64,000 bases of DNA. Origin: JAVVHH01 sp965199585 (GTDB lineage: Bacteria; Pseudomonadota; Alphaproteobacteria; Acetobacterales; Acetobacteraceae). A program made the position numbers and the translations under genes. The stretch covers positions 2,294,001-2,358,000 of the forward strand of contig CBDASI010000002.1 of NCBI GenBank assembly GCA_965199585.1, written 5' to 3'. Below are positions 26,265 to 35,338 of the stretch, one piece after another. Under the pieces are notes generated by a model. The model worked only from the letters and a program-made list of their open reading frames with translations, was not told where the DNA came from and did no database searches. Within the stretch, counting starts at the first letter, position 1, and each line of letters opens with the position of its first letter.

Positions 26265-26606
26265 TTAGGCGCGGAAGCTCTCGACGGCGACGGTGACGCG
26301 CCCGGCAATCGGCTCGTAGGCCTGGCCGGCGAGCTTCATCGAAGCTTCGGTGAAATGGCCGGTCTGGGCCATCGCCTTCTCGACGGTCGAGCGAGCGAAA
26401 TTCGCCTGCATGTCGAATGCTTCCTTGATCGAGCGGACGCTCGTCATGGCGCGGAAGTTGGACATGCTCTCGTCCATGGCGGCTTGGGCATTGGCGGCGA
26501 TCTGCTTGCCGAGGTCCTGGAGACCCGTGGCAACGATCTGGCTCGACTTGACCATGGCTTCAATGTTGCCCTGGCCGAAGGAGATGAATTGTTCTGCTGA
26601 CTTCAT
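26265..26606 (-). CDS. Phasin family protein
   Basis: A 113-residue all-helical protein, almost all amphipathic, no membrane segment: 'KSAEQFISFGQGNIEAMVKS', 'GLQDLGKQIAANAQAAMDESM', 'MTSVRSIKEAFDMQANFA' and 'STVEKAMAQTGHFTEASMKL'. This is the Phasin_2 pattern; such proteins coat polyhydroxyalkanoate granules and control their number and size. The ATG at 26606 is preceded by GGGAAAAAG. It is single, with its own terminator. PHA synthase is not in the window. Confidence 0.88.
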   Translation of the reverse strand: MKSAEQFISFGQGNIEAMVKSSQIVATGLQDLGKQIAANAQAAMDESMSNFRAMTSVRSIKEAFDMQANFARSTVEKAMAQTGHFTEASMKLAGQAYEPIAGRVTVAVESFRA

Positions 26607-26731
26607 TGTTCTTTTTCCCAGTGAAACGTGCTTGCTCGAAGAGCTGCAAGCAGCCGAGCCCGCCGGATTTGGGCAATGCTGCGGTGCAACAAACGCCGTA
26701 TGCACCGTCTCGACACGGAATCAAAGCAAAA

Positions 26732-26746
26732 TTGTGCGATGCACAA
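26732..26746. promoter_or_regulatory. Palindrome upstream of phasin gene
   Basis: TTGTGC-GAT-GCACAA is a perfect 6-3-6 inverted repeat about 125 bases upstream of the phasin ATG, in the region shared with the divergent carboxypeptidase gene. Phasin genes of other alphaproteobacteria are repressed by PhaR binding short palindromes. Whether this is such a site is a guess. Confidence 0.35.
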
Positions 26747-26901
26747 AAGCTTTTCTGCAGGGCTGAGCCTCGATCCACACGGGGCGTTCTGAACCGTATA
26801 TAGGAAAATCCCCTCATAACTCGTTGACGCGGTTGTGATAGTCGTGGACAGCAATCCGCGATTCACGTAGCTTTGAGCTCCGCAAACAGAGGGCGGCGTC
26901 G

Positions 26902-28059
26902 ATGGGTTTTGCGTCACGAGTACGACGTCAGTTGTTTTGCCTGGTCACTTTGGCGGCCCTGATTGGGATGTTGCCGCGCGCAGCGCATGCCCAAATCGGA
27001 TCGGACCGTTATTCCTCCATCGTGGTCGACGAGCGTTCCGGCCAGATCATCTCGTCGGCGAACGCGGACGAATACCGGTTCCCGGCGAGCCTGACCAAGA
27101 TGATGACCATCTACATGGTGTTCGAGGCCATCCGCGACCGCCGGCTCAGCTTTACCGATCCGGTGCCGGTGTCAGCCTGGGCATCCTCCATGCCGCCTAC
27201 CAAGCTCGGCCTGGTGCCGGGCACCACCTTATCGGTCGAGCAGGCGATCATGGGACTGGTCACCAAGTCCGCGAACGACGCGGCGGCGGCGCTCGGCGAA
27301 TTGCTCGGCGGCGACGAGGATCGATTCGCGCAACTGATGACGGTCCGGGCGCATGCGCTGGGCATGACGCGCACGACATTCCGCAATGCCTCTGGGCTGC
27401 CGGATTGGGGCCAGGTGACGACGGCGCGCGACCTGTCCGTGCTGGCACGGCACCTGATTCAGGATTTCCCGCAATACTATCACTATTTCAGCACGCCCTC
27501 CTTCATCTTCCACGGCCGGCTCGTGCCGAACCACCAGGCGATGCTGCGCTCCTACGCCGGCGCCGACGGGATGAAGACCGGCTACACCGAGGCGTCCGGC
27601 TACAACGTCGTTACCTCCGCGATGCGCGGGGACGTCCGCCTGATCGGAGTCGTGATGGGGGCCAGTAATGGCTGGGAGCGCGACCAGCACATGGCGGCCC
27701 TGCTCGACCAGGGCTTCATGCGGATGGGCGTCGGCTCGATGGAGATGGCGCGGCGGGAGCCGGCCTACCGTATCCCGGCGCTGATCGGTTCGGCGCGCGC
27801 CGCGCCGATGGCCGTCCCGGCGATGGCCGAGGTGCCGACCGGGCGGCGGTCTCGCCGTGCGCCGGCGCGGGACACTACGTTGCGCCGGTCTTACCGGGAA
27901 GCGCCGCAGGTTGTCGCTCGTCCGTGGGCGCCGGCCTTGCGTGAACTCGCCACGCCGCGCTCCGTCATCTCGCGTACCCCGGCGCGTCCAGCGCCACGCG
28001 GCCGAGCCGAGCCGCGGCGGGCCAGCGTTCCTAGTGCATCTGGCCGCTATCCAGGCTGA
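26902..28059 (+). CDS. D-alanyl-D-alanine carboxypeptidase (peptidase S11)
   Basis: A 385-residue exported serine peptidase trimming peptidoglycan pentapeptides. The signal peptide ends near 'RAAHAQ'. The active-site triad motifs are SxxK ('ASLTKMM', S63/K66), SxN ('KSAND', S123-N125) and KTG ('GMKTGY', K225). After the catalytic domain (about residue 265), the tail is long and Arg/Ala/Pro-rich ('GRRSRRAPARDTTLRRSYRE'), probably disordered and highly basic. It lacks the clear amphipathic anchoring helix of DacA. GAGGGCGG precedes the ATG. Close to DacF/DacD types. Confidence 0.92.
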   Translation: MGFASRVRRQLFCLVTLAALIGMLPRAAHAQIGSDRYSSIVVDERSGQIISSANADEYRFPASLTKMMTIYMVFEAIRDRRLSFTDPVPVSAWASSMPPTKLGLVPGTTLSVEQAIMGLVTKSANDAAAALGELLGGDEDRFAQLMTVRAHALGMTRTTFRNASGLPDWGQVTTARDLSVLARHLIQDFPQYYHYFSTPSFIFHGRLVPNHQAMLRSYAGADGMKTGYTEASGYNVVTSAMRGDVRLIGVVMGASNGWERDQHMAALLDQGFMRMGVGSMEMARREPAYRIPALIGSARAAPMAVPAMAEVPTGRRSRRAPARDTTLRRSYREAPQVVARPWAPALRELATPRSVISRTPARPAPRGRAEPRRASVPSASGRYPG

Positions 28060-28178
28060 CCCGCGCGCCCCGTGTGGTCGGCACACCCTTGCACCCGGTC
28101 CCGCCTCTGCGCATTTTAAGCCGACACATGTGCCGATGACGTGCGCGGCGGCGGCGCAGACGAAGGGACTGGTTCCGG

Positions 28179-28982
28179 ATGGACGGCAGTAGCGACGCAA
28201 GGCGGATCACGATCCACACGCCGGCGGATTTCGAGGGGATGCGCAAAGCGGGACGGCTGGCGGCCGAGACGCTCGATTTCTTGACCCCGCACGTCAAAAC
28301 CGGCGTGACCACCAACACGCTTGATCAACTCTGTCATGACTTCATCGTCGCGCATGGCGCGGTACCGGCGCCGCTGAATTACCGCGGCTTTCCGAAGAGC
28401 ATCTGCACGTCGATCAATCACGTCGTGTGTCACGGGATCCCGGGCGACCGGAAGCTGGTCGACGGCGACACGCTCAACATCGACATCACCGTCATCCTCG
28501 ACGGCTGGCACGGCGACACCAGCCGCATGTACACCACGGGCCCGCAATCGACTCGCGCCACGCGCCTGATCGACGTGACGTACGAGGCGCTCATGCGCGG
28601 CGTCGAGGTGGTCAAGCCGGGCGCCACCCTCGGCGACATCGGCCACACCATCCAGCAATTCGTCGAGGCGGCCCGCTTCTCGGTGGTGCGGGACTTTTGC
28701 GGCCACGGCATCGGGCGGCGCTTCCACGAGTCGCCGAACGTGCTGCATTTCGGCCGCGCCGGCGAAGGTCCCGTGCTGAAGCCAGGCATGTTTTTCACCA
28801 TTGAGCCGATGGTCAATGCGGGCCGCCCGGAGGTGAAGGTGCTCGACGATGGCTGGACCGCCGTGACGCGCGACCGCTCGCTATCGGCGCAGTTCGAGCA
28901 CATGGTCGGCGTGACGGAGACCGGTGTCGAGGTGTTCACCTACTCGCCTGCAGGGTTGCACAAGCCGCCTTACGCGGGGTGA
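28179..28982 (+). CDS. map: Type I methionine aminopeptidase
   Basis: Removes the N-terminal Met from nascent proteins. A 267-residue enzyme with the five metal ligands: Asp in 'LNIDITVILDGWHGDTS' (two), His in 'CGHGIG', Glu in 'FTIEPM' and Glu in 'QFEHMVGV'. AAGGGA lies upstream of the ATG. Its TGA overlaps the thioesterase GTG. Confidence 0.96.
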   Translation: MDGSSDARRITIHTPADFEGMRKAGRLAAETLDFLTPHVKTGVTTNTLDQLCHDFIVAHGAVPAPLNYRGFPKSICTSINHVVCHGIPGDRKLVDGDTLNIDITVILDGWHGDTSRMYTTGPQSTRATRLIDVTYEALMRGVEVVKPGATLGDIGHTIQQFVEAARFSVVRDFCGHGIGRRFHESPNVLHFGRAGEGPVLKPGMFFTIEPMVNAGRPEVKVLDDGWTAVTRDRSLSAQFEHMVGVTETGVEVFTYSPAGLHKPPYAG

Positions 28983-29377
28983 CCGTGCCGGCCTTCGTGA
29001 CGACGCATCGGCTGCGGTTCAACGACACCGACCGCCTCGGTCATGTGAACAACGCGGTGTTCGCCGTAATGCTCGAGCAGGGGCGGTCCGAAATGGGCGT
29101 CGAGGCCGGGCTGCCGCTGGGCGAGGCGGCGGAGAGCCTGGTCATCGTCCGCCTCGAACTCGACTTCATGCGGGAAATGACGTGGCCCGGCGAAGTCCGA
29201 ATCGAGACCGAGATCCTGCGGTTGGGCGGACGCTCGTTCACCGTGCAGCAGCGTCTCCTGCAGCATGACGAGATCTGCGCCAAGTCGCAGACCGTGCTGG
29301 TCGTGATGGATCGGCAGGCCAAGCGGGCCGTCTCGATCGACCCCTGGCGGGATACGCTGAGCGCGTTCCAGGCGTGA
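28979..29377 (+). CDS. Acyl-CoA thioesterase, 4HBT (YbgC-like)
   Basis: A 132-residue hot-dog-fold thioesterase: 'HRLRFNDTDRLGHVNNAVF' has the Asp/Asn/His pattern of the 4-hydroxybenzoyl-CoA thioesterase family, and 'LELDFMREMTWPGEVRIET' the second strand set. The substrate is unknown. The GTG start overlaps the map stop, and its own stop overlaps radC (GTGA), so three unrelated housekeeping-type genes are coupled. Confidence 0.9.
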   Translation: MTVPAFVTTHRLRFNDTDRLGHVNNAVFAVMLEQGRSEMGVEAGLPLGEAAESLVIVRLELDFMREMTWPGEVRIETEILRLGGRSFTVQQRLLQHDEICAKSQTVLVVMDRQAKRAVSIDPWRDTLSAFQA

Positions 29378-30105
29378 CCGACCTGCTCGGTGACCCGGTG
29401 CCGGAGTTGGGGCCGGATCCGGCGCCGCCGAGCCCGATGAGCGCCGAGAAGCATCGCCAGCGTATGCGGGCGCGGCTGTTGACGGCGGGGCCGGACAGCA
29501 TCGCCGATCACGAGTTGTTGGAGATGGTGTTGTTCCTGGCGCTGCCGCGGCGGGACACCAAGCCGATCGCGCGGGCGCTGCTGGCGCGGTTCGGCTCGTT
29601 CGCCGGGTCGATCGCGGCGCCGGCGCCGGACCTTCGCGGCGTCGACGGGCTCGGCGATGCCGGCGTCGCAGCGCTGAAGACGGTACAGGCCGCGGCGCTG
29701 CGGCTGGTGCGGGCTGAGGTGCGGGATCGGCCGGTGCTGACGCACTGGAACGCGCTGCTGGACTATCTGTCGGCGGTGATGGCGCGCGACCGGGTCGAGC
29801 AGTTTCGCGTGTTGTTCCTGGACAACAAGAACCGGCTGATCGCCGACGAGGCCCAATCGCGCGGAACGGTGAACCACACGCCGGTGTATCCGCGCGAGGT
29901 GGTCAAGCGGGCGCTCGAGCTGCACGCGACGGCGCTGATTCTGGCGCACAATCATCCGTCCGGCGACCCGGCCCCCTCGGCCGATGACATCGCCATGACG
30001 CGCGAGATCAAGACGGCCGCGTCAGCGTTAGGCTTGGTGCTGCACGATCACGTGGTGGTCGGCAACGGCGTCACGCTCAGTTTCCGGGCGCAGGGGCTGT
30101 TGTAG
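29374..30105 (+). CDS. radC: RadC family JAB-domain protein
   Basis: A 243-residue protein: an N-terminal helix-hairpin-helix ('LRGVDGLGDAGVAALKTV') then the MPN/JAB domain, with the JAMM-like motif 'LAHNHPSGDPAPSADD' and an upstream Glu. The old link to DNA repair is disputed; metal-dependent hydrolase activity is plausible. The first 25 residues are Pro/Asp-rich. It starts at the GTG overlapping the thioesterase stop. Confidence 0.93.
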   Translation: MTDLLGDPVPELGPDPAPPSPMSAEKHRQRMRARLLTAGPDSIADHELLEMVLFLALPRRDTKPIARALLARFGSFAGSIAAPAPDLRGVDGLGDAGVAALKTVQAAALRLVRAEVRDRPVLTHWNALLDYLSAVMARDRVEQFRVLFLDNKNRLIADEAQSRGTVNHTPVYPREVVKRALELHATALILAHNHPSGDPAPSADDIAMTREIKTAASALGLVLHDHVVVGNGVTLSFRAQGLL

Positions 30106-30107
30106 CG

Positions 30108-30133
30108 CCGGCTGGTCCGCCCGGGCCAACCGG
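30108..30133 (+). terminator. Hairpin after radC, possible terminator
   Basis: CCGGCTGGTCC pairs with GGGCCAACCGG across a four-base loop, with one mismatch and one wobble pair, starting two bases after the radC stop. No T-run follows, so strength is uncertain. Confidence 0.4.
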
Positions 30134-30161
30134 TGCAATATCGGGCAAAACGCGAGGAAGC

Positions 30162-31088
30162 ATGGCTAAGATCATCATCAGCTGCGCCGTCACCGGCGCG
30201 ATCCATACGCCGAGCATGTCGGACTATCTGCCGATCACGCCGGAGCAGATCGCCCAGAGCAGCATCGAGGCGGCCGAGGCGGGGGCGGCGATCATCCACC
30301 TGCATGCGCGAGACCCGGAGACCGGCGAGCCCACGCCCGACCCGGCCGTGTTCGAGCGCTTCCTGCCGATCATCAAGCAGAGCACCGACGCGGTGATCAA
30401 CATCACCACTGGCGGCGGCCTGACGATGACGCTCGAGGAGCGGCTGGCGGCGCCGATGATGGCCAAGCCGGAGATGTGCAGCCTCAACATGGGCTCGATG
30501 AACTTCAACATCTCCAATGCCGTCAGTCGGGTGAAGACCTGGAAGCACGCCTGGGAGAAGCCCTACCTGGAGCGGACCGACAATTTCATCTTCCGCAACA
30601 CGTTCAAAGACATCGAGGACATCGTCGAGCGGCTCGGCAAGGGGCACGGCACACGGTTCGAGTTCGAGTGCTACGACATCGGCCACCTCTACAATTTAGC
30701 GCACATGCTGGATCGCAAGGTGGTGGAAGGCCCGCTGTTCGTGCAGTCGATCTTCGGCATCCTCGGCGGGATCGGGCCGGATCCGAAGAACCTGATGTTT
30801 GCCAAGGAGACGGCGGATCGGCTGTTCGGCGATCAGTACGTCTGGTCCGTGCTGGCGGCGGGGCGGCATCAGATGTCGTTCACCACGATGGCCGGGATCC
30901 TGGGCGGCAACGTGCGCGTCGGGCTCGAGGACAGCCTCTATATCGGCAAGGGTGAACTTGCGACGTCCAACGCGCAGCAGGTCGCCAAAATCAGGCGCAT
31001 CCTCGAGGATTTGAGCTTCGAGATCGCCACGCCGGCCGAGGCGCGCGAAATGTTGAATCTGAAAGGCGGCGACCGCGTTGGCTTCTGA
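30162..31088 (+). CDS. BKACE-type beta-keto acid cleavage enzyme
   Basis: A 308-residue zinc-dependent TIM-barrel enzyme of the BKACE (DUF849/Kce) family. It condenses a beta-keto acid with acetyl-CoA and cleaves it to acetoacetate and an acyl-CoA. The zinc motif 'IIHLHARDPETGEPTPD' (H46, H48) and 'GGNVRVGLEDSLYIGKGELA' (catalytic Glu region) are present. The physiological keto acid is unknown; the lysine-fermentation substrate of Kce is only one possibility. GAGGAAG precedes the ATG. It overlaps the dipeptidase start by 11 bases and lies in an operon with it and an AKR. Confidence 0.9.
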   Translation: MAKIIISCAVTGAIHTPSMSDYLPITPEQIAQSSIEAAEAGAAIIHLHARDPETGEPTPDPAVFERFLPIIKQSTDAVINITTGGGLTMTLEERLAAPMMAKPEMCSLNMGSMNFNISNAVSRVKTWKHAWEKPYLERTDNFIFRNTFKDIEDIVERLGKGHGTRFEFECYDIGHLYNLAHMLDRKVVEGPLFVQSIFGILGGIGPDPKNLMFAKETADRLFGDQYVWSVLAAGRHQMSFTTMAGILGGNVRVGLEDSLYIGKGELATSNAQQVAKIRRILEDLSFEIATPAEAREMLNLKGGDRVGF

Positions 31089-32136
31089 AATCGTGAATAC
31101 TTCGACGACCGACGCCGCAGCGCTGCATGCCTCGATCGTCACGATCGACACGCACATCGACATTCCCTGGCCCGGCGGGCCCGACGCGTTCGTCGACGCG
31201 CCGCGGGGCCGGGAGGCACGCCGGGTCGATCTGCCGAAAATGCGCCGCGGGGGATTGGGGGCAGGATGTTTCGCGGCCTACATCCCGCAAGGGCCGCGGG
31301 ACGCGGCCGGGCTGCAGGCGGCGTCCGAGCGGGCGTTGGCGATGCTGGATGCGATCGTGGCGATGGGGCGGACCGAAGGTGACATACAGGCCCGCGTCAC
31401 CGACACTGCCGATGCAATCGAGCAGGCGCGGCGCGACGGGGTAATCGCCATCATCCCGTCGGTCGAGAACGGGCACGCCATGGGCGAGGATATCGGCATG
31501 TTGGCGGCCTTCCGGGCCCGCGGCGCGCGCTATCTCACGCTCACGCATAACGGCCATAATCTGCTGTCCGACAGCAGCAACCCGCGGGCCGATCTGGGCG
31601 ACGGGCCGACGTTGCACGGTGGACTGTCCGCGCTCGGGCGGGAGGCGATTGGCGAGCTGAACCGGCTCGGCATGTTGGTCGACATCTCGCACGTGTCGCA
31701 GCAGGCGGCGCTGCAGGCAGCGATGCTGTCGAAGACGCCGGTGCTGGCGACGCATTCCTGCGTGCGCGCGCTGTGCGACGTGCCGCGCAACGTGGACGAC
31801 CTGATGCTCGAGGCGATCCGGGACTGCGGCGGCATGGTCAACGTCACCGCCGTGCCCAGCTTCGTGCGCAAGGGCGGGAAGGCGGCCGAGTTGTCGGTGA
31901 AAGATTTCGTCGATCACATCGATTACATCGTCAAGCATGCCGGGCTGGCGCATTGCGGGATCAGCTCGGATTTCGACGGCGGTGGCGGGTTCTCCGACTG
32001 GCACGATGCGGCCGACAGCGTGAACGTCACGGCCGAGTTGCTGCGGCGGGGCTATGGCGCGTCCGAAGTCGCGGCGTTGTGGGGTGGCAACTTCCTGCGG
32101 CTGCTGCGCGTCGCCGAGGAGTTCGCCCATGCTTGA
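31078..32136 (+). CDS. Membrane dipeptidase (peptidase M19)
   Basis: A 352-residue binuclear zinc dipeptidase. Ligands: 'TIDTHIDIPW' (HxD), Glu in 'IPSVENGHAM', His in 'DISHVSQQ' and His in 'ATHSCVRAL'. No signal peptide is seen despite the family name, so it is probably cytoplasmic. Family members cleave dipeptides including D-amino-acid and Cys-Gly types. The likely start is TTG 31078 inside the BKACE end; GTG 31093 is an alternative. The AKR start overlaps its stop by eight bases. Confidence 0.9.
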   Translation: MASEIVNTSTTDAAALHASIVTIDTHIDIPWPGGPDAFVDAPRGREARRVDLPKMRRGGLGAGCFAAYIPQGPRDAAGLQAASERALAMLDAIVAMGRTEGDIQARVTDTADAIEQARRDGVIAIIPSVENGHAMGEDIGMLAAFRARGARYLTLTHNGHNLLSDSSNPRADLGDGPTLHGGLSALGREAIGELNRLGMLVDISHVSQQAALQAAMLSKTPVLATHSCVRALCDVPRNVDDLMLEAIRDCGGMVNVTAVPSFVRKGGKAAELSVKDFVDHIDYIVKHAGLAHCGISSDFDGGGGFSDWHDAADSVNVTAELLRRGYGASEVAALWGGNFLRLLRVAEEFAHA

Positions 32137-32926
32137 GATGCCGCAGCTCGGACAGGGCACGTGGCACATGGGCGAGACCCGAGCGCGGCGGGCCGCGGAG
32201 GTGGCGGCCTTGCAACTCGGGATCGACCTCGGGATGACCCTGATCGACACGGCGGAAATGTATGCCGAAGGCGGGTCCGAAGAGGTGGTCGGCGAAGCGA
32301 TCGCCGGGCGGCGGGATGAGGTGTTCCTGGTAAGCAAGGTATACCCGCATAATGCGAGCCATGCCGGCGTCGCCGCCGCCTGCGCGCGCAGCCTGAAGCG
32401 GCTGAAGGTGAACTGCCTGGACCTCTATCTGCTGCATTGGCCCGGCTCGACGCCGATCGGCGAGACGGTCGACGCGTTCGAGCGGCTCAAGGACGCCGGC
32501 AAGATCCGGGCCTGGGGCGTGTCGAATTTCGACGTCGACGAGATGGAGACGATGCCGCCGGGCTGTGCGACCGATCAGGTGCTGTATAATCTGGGCGAGC
32601 GCGGCATCGAGTTCGACCTGCTGCCGTGGTCGCGCCAGCGGGAGATGCCGGTGATGGCATATTCGCCGGTGGGGCAGGGCGGTCGCCTCTTGGCGCATCC
32701 GGCCCTGCGCACCGTCGCCGACCGGCACGGCAAGACGCCGGCGCAGATCGCGCTGGCCTGGACGATTCGGCAGCCCGGCGTCGTGACAATCCCGAAGGCG
32801 GCCGACCCGGCGCACGTGCGGCAGAACGCGGAAGCCGCCGCGATCGTGCTCGGGCCGGAGGATCTGGCAGATCTAAACGCCGCCTTTCCACCTCCGACCC
32901 GTAAGCGCCCGCTGGCGATGCTCTAG
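32129..32926 (+). CDS. Aldo/keto reductase
   Basis: A 265-residue NADPH-dependent reductase of the AKR fold. The catalytic tetrad is visible: 'LIDTAEMYAEG' (Asp, Tyr), 'LVSKVYPHN' (Lys) and 'LLHWPG' (His). 'VTIPKAADPAHVRQN' is the cofactor phosphate loop. GAGGAG lies seven bases before the ATG at 32129, which decides the start. It is the third gene of the BKACE-dipeptidase operon; the substrate is unknown. Confidence 0.93.
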   Translation: MLEMPQLGQGTWHMGETRARRAAEVAALQLGIDLGMTLIDTAEMYAEGGSEEVVGEAIAGRRDEVFLVSKVYPHNASHAGVAAACARSLKRLKVNCLDLYLLHWPGSTPIGETVDAFERLKDAGKIRAWGVSNFDVDEMETMPPGCATDQVLYNLGERGIEFDLLPWSRQREMPVMAYSPVGQGGRLLAHPALRTVADRHGKTPAQIALAWTIRQPGVVTIPKAADPAHVRQNAEAAAIVLGPEDLADLNAAFPPPTRKRPLAML

Positions 32927-32929
32927 GGC

Positions 32930-34708
32930 TCAACGGCCCGCCGCATACCCCTGCATGCCGCGCGGATTGGCGCCGGTGCGCAGCAGGCCGCCATCGGTGG
33001 AGGCCGCCGACAGACGACCCTCCGACCAATCCTCGCCGCGCTCGGCCCGGTGTCCGCGCGCCAACAACTTGTCCAGCACCGACTGCGGATAGCGGCCTTC
33101 GATTACCAGCTTGCCGGGGCGGGAAACGCGGGGCCAGAACGAGCTGGGCCAGTGCTCCGTGTGGAAGCAGGGCGCGTCGATCGCCTGCTGGATCGACCAG
33201 CGATGATGCACCATGCGCAGGAAGAAGGTGAGAGACCATTGGTCCTGCTGCTCGCCGCCCGGCGTGCCGAACGCCATCCATGGCTTGCCATCCCTGAGCG
33301 CGAAGCTGGGGGACAGCGTCGTCCGCGGCCGCTTGCCAGGGGCGAGCCCGTTCGGCACGCCGCCGCGGAGCCAGAACATCTGGCCACGGGTGCCCATCGG
33401 GAAGCCGAGCTCGGGGACCACGGGGCTCGACTGCAGCCAGCCGCCCGACGGGGTCGCGCTGACCATGTTTCCCCAGCGGTCGATGACGTCGATGTGGACG
33501 GTGTCGGAGGCGCTGACGCCGAGCCTCGCCACCGTGGGCTCGCCGGCGCCGGCATCCTGCATTATACTGTCTGCCCGGGCGGCCGCGCCGGTGTCGACCC
33601 AGCCGTTCCGACCCGGCAGGAAGCCCGGCCGCAGCTCCATCGAGGCGGTCTCGGCGACCAATCCGCGGCGCTCGCCGTTGTAGCCGTCCGATAGCAGCGT
33701 CCCGAGCGGCACGCCGGGCATGTCGCCGTAATAGGCCTCGCGGTCGGCGAAGGCGAGCTTGGCGCATTCGGTGACGGTGTGGATGAACTCGGCCCCGAGC
33801 GGGTCCATGGCGCCGATGTCGAAGCCGCTGAGCAGCGCGAGCTGCTGCAGGAACACCGGGCCCTGCGACCAGGGGCCGCATTTCAGCACGGTGTAGCCAT
33901 GATAATCGTAGGAGACGGGCTCCTCGATGGTCGGCTGCCAGGCTGCGAAATCCTGTGCGGTCAGCAGGCCGCGGTGGCGACGGCCGGAAGCGTCGAGCAC
34001 CGGCGTCTCGAAGAAGCGGCCGACGGCCTCGGCGACGAAGCCCTGATACCAGGCGCGGTCGGCCGCCTCGATTCGGGCTTCCCGCGTCTCGCCGATGGCT
34101 TCGCGGCAGATGCGCTCGTAGGTGGCGGCCAGCGCCTCGTTGCGGAACAGGGCGCCGGGCTGCGGCGTCTTGCCGCTGGGGAGAAAGACGGCGGCGCTGG
34201 TGGGCCACTCGGTCTCGAACATCGGGCGCATCGTCTCGATGGTGGCGCAGATGCGCGGCACCAGCGGCACGCCGTCGCGGGCGTAGCCGATGGCGTAGGC
34301 CAGCACGTCGGCCAGTTCCCACGTGCCCCACTCGCGCAGGATGCGGCACCAGGCGCCGAACGCGCCGGGCACGACGGCGGGCAGGAAGCCGGTGCCGGGG
34401 ATCAGGTCGAGCCCGAGATCGGCGAACGCGCCCAAGGTTGCCGCGGCGGGGGCGGTGCCCTGGCCGCAGACGACGTGCTGCGTGCCGGAGGCGGCGCTGT
34501 GCAGGATGATCGGGGCGTCACCGCCGGGCCCGTTCAGATGCGGCTCGGCGACCTGCAGCGTGAAGGCGGTGGCGCAGGCGGCGTCAAAAGCGTTGCCGCC
34601 CCGTTCCAGCACCGACATGCCGACGGCGGTGGCGAGCCAATGCGTCGAGGCGACGACGCCGAAGGTGCCGGTGATGTCGGGCCGGGTCGTAAAGCTGGTG
34701 GCTGACAT
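32930..34708 (-). CDS. Gamma-glutamyltransferase family protein
   Basis: A 592-residue Ntn-hydrolase of the GGT family. The self-cleavage/nucleophile Thr is in 'SASDTVHIDVIDRWGNMVSAT' (T403). N-terminal half: 'STHWLATAVGMSVLERGGNA' and 'LNGPGGDAPI' as in GGTs. No signal peptide is seen, so it may be cytoplasmic, unlike periplasmic GGT. In this subgroup substrates vary (cephalosporin acylase-like, oligopeptides). It converges on the AKR gene with three bases between, forming a catabolic neighbourhood with the dipeptidase. Confidence 0.9.
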   Translation of the reverse strand: MSATSFTTRPDITGTFGVVASTHWLATAVGMSVLERGGNAFDAACATAFTLQVAEPHLNGPGGDAPIILHSAASGTQHVVCGQGTAPAAATLGAFADLGLDLIPGTGFLPAVVPGAFGAWCRILREWGTWELADVLAYAIGYARDGVPLVPRICATIETMRPMFETEWPTSAAVFLPSGKTPQPGALFRNEALAATYERICREAIGETREARIEAADRAWYQGFVAEAVGRFFETPVLDASGRRHRGLLTAQDFAAWQPTIEEPVSYDYHGYTVLKCGPWSQGPVFLQQLALLSGFDIGAMDPLGAEFIHTVTECAKLAFADREAYYGDMPGVPLGTLLSDGYNGERRGLVAETASMELRPGFLPGRNGWVDTGAAARADSIMQDAGAGEPTVARLGVSASDTVHIDVIDRWGNMVSATPSGGWLQSSPVVPELGFPMGTRGQMFWLRGGVPNGLAPGKRPRTTLSPSFALRDGKPWMAFGTPGGEQQDQWSLTFFLRMVHHRWSIQQAIDAPCFHTEHWPSSFWPRVSRPGKLVIEGRYPQSVLDKLLARGHRAERGEDWSEGRLSAASTDGGLLRTGANPRGMQGYAAGR

Positions 34709-34783
34709 CTGGTGGAAGTCTCCCGTTGCGTTCCGCCTAGCCTATGCGCAGTGTCCGGCTACTGGAAATCGGGGGTCGAAACG

Positions 34784-35338
34784 TTGCTAATCCTGATCGT
34801 CGGTCCTTCCGGGGCGGGCAAGGACACGTTGTTGAACGGGGTTCGGGCGGGGATGGGCGAGCATACCGGGATGCGGTTCGTGCGCCGGGTCATTACCCGG
34901 CCCGGCGATCTCGGCGAAGAGGAGCATGAGAGCGTCAGCGAGCAGGTGTTCGAGCTGCGCGAGCAGGCCGGCGACTTCGCGCTGCATTGGCGGGCACATG
35001 GCCTGCGCTACGGGATCCCGGCGGACATCTCGTTTGACCTGGCGCGCGGCCGCGTGGTGGTCGCCAACGTGTCCCGCGGCGTGCTGGCCGAGGCGGCGGC
35101 CAAGTTCCCGGTCGCCATCGTCGAGATCACGGCGCCGCGGGAGTTGTTGGAGTCGCGGTTGGTCGAGCGCGGCCGCGAGGATGCCGGCGACGTGGCACGC
35201 CGCATGTCGCGCGAGATCGAACTGGAGCTGCCGGTGACCCGGCTGCGCGTCGTCAATGACGGCAGCAAGGAGGCCGGGGTGGAGCGCTTGCTCGACGCGA
35301 TCCGCGAGGCGGCAGGGCTCGACGCGTTCCAGGGGTGA
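34784..35338 (+). CDS. phnN: Ribose 1,5-bisphosphokinase PhnN-like
   Basis: A 184-residue kinase making PRPP from ribose 1,5-bisphosphate in phosphonate use. Walker A 'LIVGPSGAGKDTLL' and 'RRVITRPGD' match PhnN/guanylate-kinase-fold proteins. The TTG at 34784 fits the family start ('LILIVGPSG' right after Met) with GGGGG upstream; GTG 34751 would add 11 residues. No other phn gene is in the window, so its role may be PRPP salvage or another. Its stop overlaps the GTG of the ABC exporter. Confidence 0.85.
   Translation: MLILIVGPSGAGKDTLLNGVRAGMGEHTGMRFVRRVITRPGDLGEEEHESVSEQVFELREQAGDFALHWRAHGLRYGIPADISFDLARGRVVVANVSRGVLAEAAAKFPVAIVEITAPRELLESRLVERGREDAGDVARRMSREIELELPVTRLRVVNDGSKEAGVERLLDAIREAAGLDAFQG

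Noticed and set aside
32487..34349. A 620-codon open frame in another frame of the GGT gene
   Set aside because: Same strand as GGT but Arg/Gly-rich and motif-free, while the GGT frame has the catalytic Thr context.
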